Origin: Aliivibrio fischeri | Lineage (GTDB): Bacteria > Pseudomonadota > Gammaproteobacteria > Enterobacterales > Vibrionaceae | NCBI GenBank assembly: GCA_038993745.2 | Contig: CP160629.1 | Location: 2,666,001-2,730,000, forward strand | DNA length: 64,000 bases | Reading direction: 5' to 3' | Translations under genes and position numbers: made by a program | Shown here: positions 59,793 through 64,000 of the stretch, in pieces | How positions within the stretch are numbered: the stretch's first letter is position 1 | How the letters are laid out: the number at the start of each line of letters is the position of its first letter | Notes under the pieces: model-generated | What the model was told of the DNA's origin: nothing | The model's input: the letters and a program-made list of their open reading frames with translations, nothing else | Databases searched by the model: none

Positions 59793-60338
59793 TCAGTTTT
59801 TTTCTACTTGGCTGAACTCTAGTTCTACTGGAGTTGCACGACCAAAGATAGATACAGATACTTTTAAGCGACTCTTTTCGTAATCCACTTCTTCAACAGT
59901 ACCGTTAAAGTCTGCGAATGGGCCTTCTGTAACACGAACCACTTCACCAGCTTCAAACAATGTCTTAGGACGTGGAGCTTCACTCGCTTGCTCAAGACGG
60001 TTTAAAATGGCATCCGCTTCTTTATCAGTAATTGGTGCAGGGCGATCCGAAGTACCACCAATGAACCCCATTACACGTGGAATACTACGTACTAAGTGCC
60101 ATGATTCATCATTCATGATCATTTGCACTAGAACGTAACCAGGGAAAAATTTACGTTCGCTTTTACGACGTTGGCCAGCACGCATTTCTACCACTTCTTC
60201 AGTTGGTACTAGTACTTCACCAAATAACTCTTCCATGTTATGCATTTTAATATGTTCGCGTAGCGATTGAGATACACGACCTTCAAAGCCTGAAAAAGCT
60301 TGAACTACATACCAACGTTTTTTTGGAGCTTCACTCAT
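59793..60338 (-). CDS. nusG: Transcription termination/antitermination factor NusG
   Basis: 181 residues. [22 protein letters not shown] is the conserved NGN domain; the C-terminal KOW domain has [27 protein letters not shown]. The frame has an earlier GTG (60344), but the ATG at 60338 matches E. coli. Nearly contiguous with secE (12 bases). Confidence 0.98.
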   Translation of the reverse strand: MSEAPKKRWYVVQAFSGFEGRVSQSLREHIKMHNMEELFGEVLVPTEEVVEMRAGQRRKSERKFFPGYVLVQMIMNDESWHLVRSIPRVMGFIGGTSDRPAPITDKEADAILNRLEQASEAPRPKTLFEAGEVVRVTEGPFADFNGTVEEVDYEKSRLKVSVSIFGRATPVELEFSQVEKN

Positions 60339-60350
60339 GATCACTTATCC

Positions 60351-60728
60351 TCAAACACCTGTGATTAAGCCAATTAGTCTAACCATAATACCATCAATGC
60401 CCCATAAAATCAGAGCCATCACGATACATACAGCTAGAACAATGAAAGTTGTTTGTGTTGTTTCTTGGCGTGTAGGCCAAACAACCTTTCTAACTTCCAT
60501 TCTTGATTCACGAGCAAATGCAATTGCAGTTTGACCTTTTGCTGTGAAAGCAGCAATACCACCAGCAGCAGCAATTAATGCAACCACACCGGCAGCTCGA
60601 ATAACAACAGATAAATCAGCTAGTAAGTAATTACCAACAACAGCAGCAGATAATAGAACTAAAACAAGTAACCATTTTACTGTATCAGCTGCGCCTGAAG
60701 TTTCTGTTGTCTCAGTATTTGTTTTCAT
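60351..60728 (-). CDS. secE: Preprotein translocase subunit SecE
   Basis: 125 residues, three transmembrane helices (about 18-36, 45-62, 95-120), as in E. coli. The conserved segment is AFARESRMEVRKVVWPTRQETTQTT. The ATG at 60728 is chosen over an upstream ATG at 60767, which adds 13 non-conserved residues. Part of the SecYEG channel. Confidence 0.97.
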   Translation of the reverse strand: MKTNTETTETSGAADTVKWLLVLVLLSAAVVGNYLLADLSVVIRAAGVVALIAAAGGIAAFTAKGQTAIAFARESRMEVRKVVWPTRQETTQTTFIVLAVCIVMALILWGIDGIMVRLIGLITGV

Positions 60729-60897
60729 AAACCAACCTGTGACATAACCATAATTTACTTCTATCACTTGATAGAAATTGTTAACCAGACTTAATATAGC
60801 CTAGTATCTTCATTCCATAAACCAACAATTTCGTTGATTCATCTGCGCTGTGCTGTGTATTTTCTAAAAATGCAAAACAACACACAATACAACGCAG

Positions 60898-60925
60898 AAA
60901 AAGGGCATCAAATGATGCCCTTTTT
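60898..60925 (-). terminator. Rho-independent terminator of tuf
   Basis: Stem AAAAAGGGCATCA / TGATGCCCTTTTT with a two-base loop; T-run on the minus strand. Confidence 0.9.
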
Positions 60926-60944
60926 ACTAGTACTTAGTCAAATC

Positions 60945-62129
60945 TTAAGCAAAGATTTTAGCAACAACACCAGCACCAACTGTACGGCCACCTTCACGGA
61001 TCGCGAAGCGTAGACCTTCGTCCATTGCGATTGGAGCGATTAGCTCAACCGTCATTTGAACGTTGTCACCTGGCATTACCATTTCTACGCCTTCTGGTAG
61101 AGTGATGTCGCCTGTTACGTCAGTTGTACGGAAGTAGAACTGTGGACGGTAACCTTTGAAGAAAGGAGTGTGACGGCCGCCTTCATCTTTAGAAAGAACG
61201 TACACTTCTGACTCAAATTTAGTGTGTGGGTTGATTGAACCTTTAGCAGCAAGTACTTGGCCACGTTCAACGTCATCACGCTTAGTACCACGTAGTAGTG
61301 CACCAACGTTCTCACCTGCACGACCTTCGTCAAGCAGTTTACGGAACATTTCAACACCTGTACAAGTAGTCATTGTTGTTTCTTTGATACCAACGATTTC
61401 TACTTCGTCACCTACGCGTAGGATACCACGCTCGATACGACCTGTTACAACTGTACCACGACCTTGGATTGAGAATACATCTTCAATTGGTAGTAGGAAC
61501 GGTTGGTCAACAGCACGCTCTGGTTCTGGGATGTAAGAATCTAGTGCTTCTGCAAGCTCAACGATCTTGTCTTCCCACTCTTTTTCGCCGTTTAGAGCGC
61601 CAAGAGCTGAACCTTGAATTACTGGTAGATCATCACCTGGGAAGTCGTACTCAGAAAGAAGTTCACGAACTTCCATTTCAACTAGTTCTAGAAGCTCTTC
61701 ATCATCAACCATGTCACATTTGTTCATGAATACGATGATGTAAGGGATACCAACTTGACGACCAAGTAGGATGTGCTCACGAGTTTGTGGCATTGGACCA
61801 TCTGTTGCAGCAACAACTAGGATACCACCATCCATTTGAGCAGCACCAGTGATCATGTTTTTAACATAATCGGCGTGTCCAGGACAGTCAACGTGTGCGT
61901 AGTGACGTGCAGGAGTATCGTACTCAACGTGAGAAGTTGAGATTGTGATACCACGCTCGCGCTCTTCAGGAGCGTTATCGATTGATGCGAAATCTTTAGC
62001 TACACCGCCGTAGATTTTTGCAAGTGTAGTACAGATAGCAGCTGTTAGAGTTGTTTTACCGTGGTCAACGTGGCCGATAGTACCAACGTTTACGTGCGGT
62101 TTCGTACGTTCAAATTTTTCTTTAGACAT
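60945..62129 (-). CDS. tuf: Elongation factor Tu
   Basis: 394 residues. GTPase motifs [11 protein letters not shown] (18-28), [12 protein letters not shown] (81-92), MNKCDMVDD (NKCD), and the switch sequences are intact. By position (after four tRNAs, before secE) it corresponds to E. coli tufB. Gammaproteobacteria often have a second copy elsewhere. Confidence 0.99.
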   Translation of the reverse strand: MSKEKFERTKPHVNVGTIGHVDHGKTTLTAAICTTLAKIYGGVAKDFASIDNAPEERERGITISTSHVEYDTPARHYAHVDCPGHADYVKNMITGAAQMDGGILVVAATDGPMPQTREHILLGRQVGIPYIIVFMNKCDMVDDEELLELVEMEVRELLSEYDFPGDDLPVIQGSALGALNGEKEWEDKIVELAEALDSYIPEPERAVDQPFLLPIEDVFSIQGRGTVVTGRIERGILRVGDEVEIVGIKETTMTTCTGVEMFRKLLDEGRAGENVGALLRGTKRDDVERGQVLAAKGSINPHTKFESEVYVLSKDEGGRHTPFFKGYRPQFYFRTTDVTGDITLPEGVEMVMPGDNVQMTVELIAPIAMDEGLRFAIREGGRTVGAGVVAKIFA

Positions 62130-62227
62130 GGATAGTCCCTCTAGGTACGGATATTAGTGGCTTTGAATGACCACGTAACCAAATATAGATTGAATATATG
62201 ATTTTTTAAAAGGAGAAATAGGCAATC

Positions 62228-62303
62228 TGGTGCTAATACCCAGATTTGAACTGGGGACCTCACCCTTACCAAGGGTGCGCTCTACCAACTGAGCTATATC
62301 AGC
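62228..62303 (-). tRNA. tRNA-Thr (anticodon GGT)
   Basis: Minus strand, 76 nt with encoded CCA. Acceptor GCTGATA / TATTAGC (one G-U), anticodon loop CTTGGTAA, T-loop GTTCAAATC. Closest to tuf, like E. coli thrT. Confidence 0.97.
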
Positions 62304-62315
62304 GCACAAAAGATA

Positions 62316-62390
<75 letters not shown>

Positions 62391-62425
62391 ACACGTAACT
62401 CGATTGAGCTATTTAACCTGAAATA

Positions 62426-62509
<84 letters not shown>

Positions 62510-62542
62510 AAACTTTACTTTTACTTCCGAAAAAAATAAAAG

Positions 62543-62618
<76 letters not shown>

Positions 62619-62631
62619 ACAATTGGTGCGC

Positions 62632-62660
62632 ATTCTAGTGAATCTAGAAATATCATGCAA
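62632..62660 (-). promoter_or_regulatory. Promoter of the tRNA(4)-tuf operon
   Basis: Minus strand: TTGCAT (62655-62660), 17 bases, TAGAAT (62632-62637), followed by a GC-rich discriminator GCGCACC as expected for a stringently controlled tRNA promoter. Confidence 0.75.
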
Positions 62661-62811
62661 CTGAAAATTCAAATAAAACGTTTTTTTTTGCTTTTTTACC
62701 CAAAAAGTTGTCTATCTCATCAAATCAATAACCAAAAAGTAATAAGACCGCTTTTTTCTTAAAGAGGCTTATTGTATTGTTCAACATTCATTAATCCACT
62801 AGGTAAGTCAT

Positions 62812-63735
62812 GTGAACTCTTATTTAACATTTACTCGTGAGCATTGGGCTGAATTGAGAAAATCAACGCCTATGACACTTACAGAAAAAGAGTTAACGAG
62901 TTTACGAGGCATCAATGAAAATATAAGCATTGATGAAGTGAGTGAAATTTATTTGCCTTTAATTCGCTTGTTGCAATTACATATTGATAGCCATCGCGAA
63001 AAAAATATTATTTTAGAAAAATTTCTTTCACATCAAGATATAAAGTCACCTTTTATTATTGGTATAGCAGGAAGTGTTGCAGTAGGAAAAAGTACAACAG
63101 CAAGAATCATTCAGACTCTGCTCAAACAGTTATTACCACACTTAGATACTCAACTGGTGACAACAGATGGTTTTCTTTATCCTAATGAAGTTCTAAAAGC
63201 TAAGAACATCATGCATAAAAAAGGCTTTCCAGAGTCTTATGACACCCACTCTTTGGTTTCTTTTGTTTCTGATGTAAAGTCGGGGAAAAAATCAGTATCA
63301 GCACCTTTATATTCACACCTGACTTATAACGTAACCGGTGAGCGAAAAGTTGTTGAATCGCCTGACATATTAATTATTGAGGGTTTAAATGTACTTCAAA
63401 ATGGTAACGATTATCCTGATGATCAGCATCACCGTTTTGTTTCAGACTTTCTTAACTTCTCTATATATGTTGACGCATCACCAGAACAACTTAAAGAATG
63501 GTATGTTGAACGTTTTTTAAAATTACGAGAAAGTGCTTTTAAAGAAAATGGTTCTTATTTTTCGCACTACACAGAATTATCTACCGCAGACTCAATTAAA
63601 AAAGCTCAACATATTTGGGATACAATTAATGGTCTCAATCTTGAGGAAAACATCTTACCAACAAAGAATCGAGCTAGTCTTATTCTTTCAAAAGGTGAAA
63701 ACCATTCAATTAATCAAGTAGCAATAAGAAAGTAA
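62812..63735 (+). CDS. coaA: Pantothenate kinase CoaA (type I)
   Basis: First step of coenzyme A synthesis. 307 residues. P-loop GIAGSVAVGKSTTARI (about 87-102), then TTDGFLYPN and KKGFPESYD, and IEGLNVLQNG. The GTG at 62812 is the start: the upstream ATG overlapping it (ATGTGA) is closed by a stop, and an AGGT site lies 8 bases before the GTG. It diverges from the tRNA-tuf operon and converges with birA, as in E. coli. Confidence 0.97.
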   Translation: MNSYLTFTREHWAELRKSTPMTLTEKELTSLRGINENISIDEVSEIYLPLIRLLQLHIDSHREKNIILEKFLSHQDIKSPFIIGIAGSVAVGKSTTARIIQTLLKQLLPHLDTQLVTTDGFLYPNEVLKAKNIMHKKGFPESYDTHSLVSFVSDVKSGKKSVSAPLYSHLTYNVTGERKVVESPDILIIEGLNVLQNGNDYPDDQHHRFVSDFLNFSIYVDASPEQLKEWYVERFLKLRESAFKENGSYFSHYTELSTADSIKKAQHIWDTINGLNLEENILPTKNRASLILSKGENHSINQVAIRK

Positions 63736-64000
63736 CTATTGTTTCTTTATAGATATTTCACCACCATTATAAGCCGTTAGGCCATCAGCATTGATAAGTA
63801 ACAGCGCACCTTGGGCATCAATACCGTTGCAAACTCCTGTAACGGTACCATTTCCTAATTGAAGCGAAATTTCTTGGCCTTTAAAATTGTCATATCTATT
63901 CCATCTTTCAACAAAGTGGGATAAGCCAAAACATTCAAACGCTTTCATCGTTCCTTCAAGCGAAACCAATAATGCATTCGCTAATTTATTTCTAATATGG
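63736..64000 (-). CDS. birA: Biotin ligase / repressor BirA, C-terminal part
   Basis: The frame is open to the end of the window, so only the last roughly 88 residues are present. ...HFVERWNRYDNFKGQEISLQL, TGVCNGIDAQGALLL and the end GGEISIKK match the C-terminal domain of BirA. BirA charges AccB (in this window) with biotin and represses biotin genes. A start near 63969 is spurious. Confidence 0.92.
   Translation of the reverse strand, partial: HIRNKLANALLVSLEGTMKAFECFGLSHFVERWNRYDNFKGQEISLQLGNGTVTGVCNGIDAQGALLLINADGLTAYNGGEISIKKQ

Overview
This is an AT-rich chromosomal segment from a gammaproteobacterium, almost certainly a Vibrionaceae member and probably Aliivibrio (A. fischeri-like). 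The basis is protein similarity judged by eye, the thrU-tyrU-glyT-thrT-tufB and secE-nusG-rplKAJL-rpoBC order, the purHD / yjaH-hupA-yjaG / hemE-nudC-rsd synteny, and the paired CrbS/CrbR acetate-switch regulators. I see no prophage, insertion sequence or CRISPR array. The window opens inside dcuA and closes inside birA.

Layout. (1) 1-4.3 kb: dcuA (partial), uspA, dsbD, nagB. (2) 4.3-7.5 kb: a divergently organised arsenate-resistance operon arsR-GAPDH-phosphatase-arsJ (minus strand), with an ArsR-type operator in front and a one-base frameshift in the GAPDH. (3) 7.7-14.3 kb: a GAF-GGDEF diguanylate cyclase, an outer-membrane beta-barrel protein, an NDH-2 NADH dehydrogenase, glmS and a DeoR-family regulator upstream of it. 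(4) 14.5-27.7 kb: an acetate-utilisation region: response regulator CrbR, a MarC-family gene, a DUF4212/sodium:solute symporter pair, the hybrid kinase CrbS with an N-terminal symporter domain, an HcaT-like MFS gene, a cNMP/CBS/DUF294 protein with a DEDDh exonuclease, and acs. Three of these transcription units carry the same dyad GACTAAAGT(C/T) in front of them, a good candidate for the CrbR operator. (5) 28-33 kb: aroQ-accB-accC, prmA, dusB-fis. (6) 33-44.6 kb: zntR, purH, purD, yjaH, hupA, a CNNM transporter, yjaG, a 2-hydroxyacid dehydrogenase, terB-like, hemE, nudC, rsd. (7) 44.6-48.8 kb: a complete curli locus, csgDEFG facing csgBA, with an unusually long, Asp-rich second curlin. (8) 48.8-64 kb: rpoC, rpoB, rplL, rplJ, rplA, rplK, nusG, secE, tuf, four tRNAs (minus strand), then coaA and the end of birA.

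Four genes in the first 22 kb (arsenate GAPDH, marC, crbS, the HcaT-like transporter) are each broken by the apparent loss of exactly one base in a short homopolymer, with flawless reading frames on both sides. The remaining 42 kb shows none. That pattern suggests homopolymer under-calls in the sequence at least as much as real gene loss; it must be settled before concluding that this strain lacks the acetate switch or arsenate export.

The most interesting non-coding signals are the shared acetate-regulon dyad, a sigma70 promoter for rplK that is folded inside the nusG terminator, terminator-like hairpins between rplL/rpoB and between rpoB/rpoC, the hupA terminator whose U-tract runs straight into the yjaH start codon, and an inverted repeat in the glmS leader.
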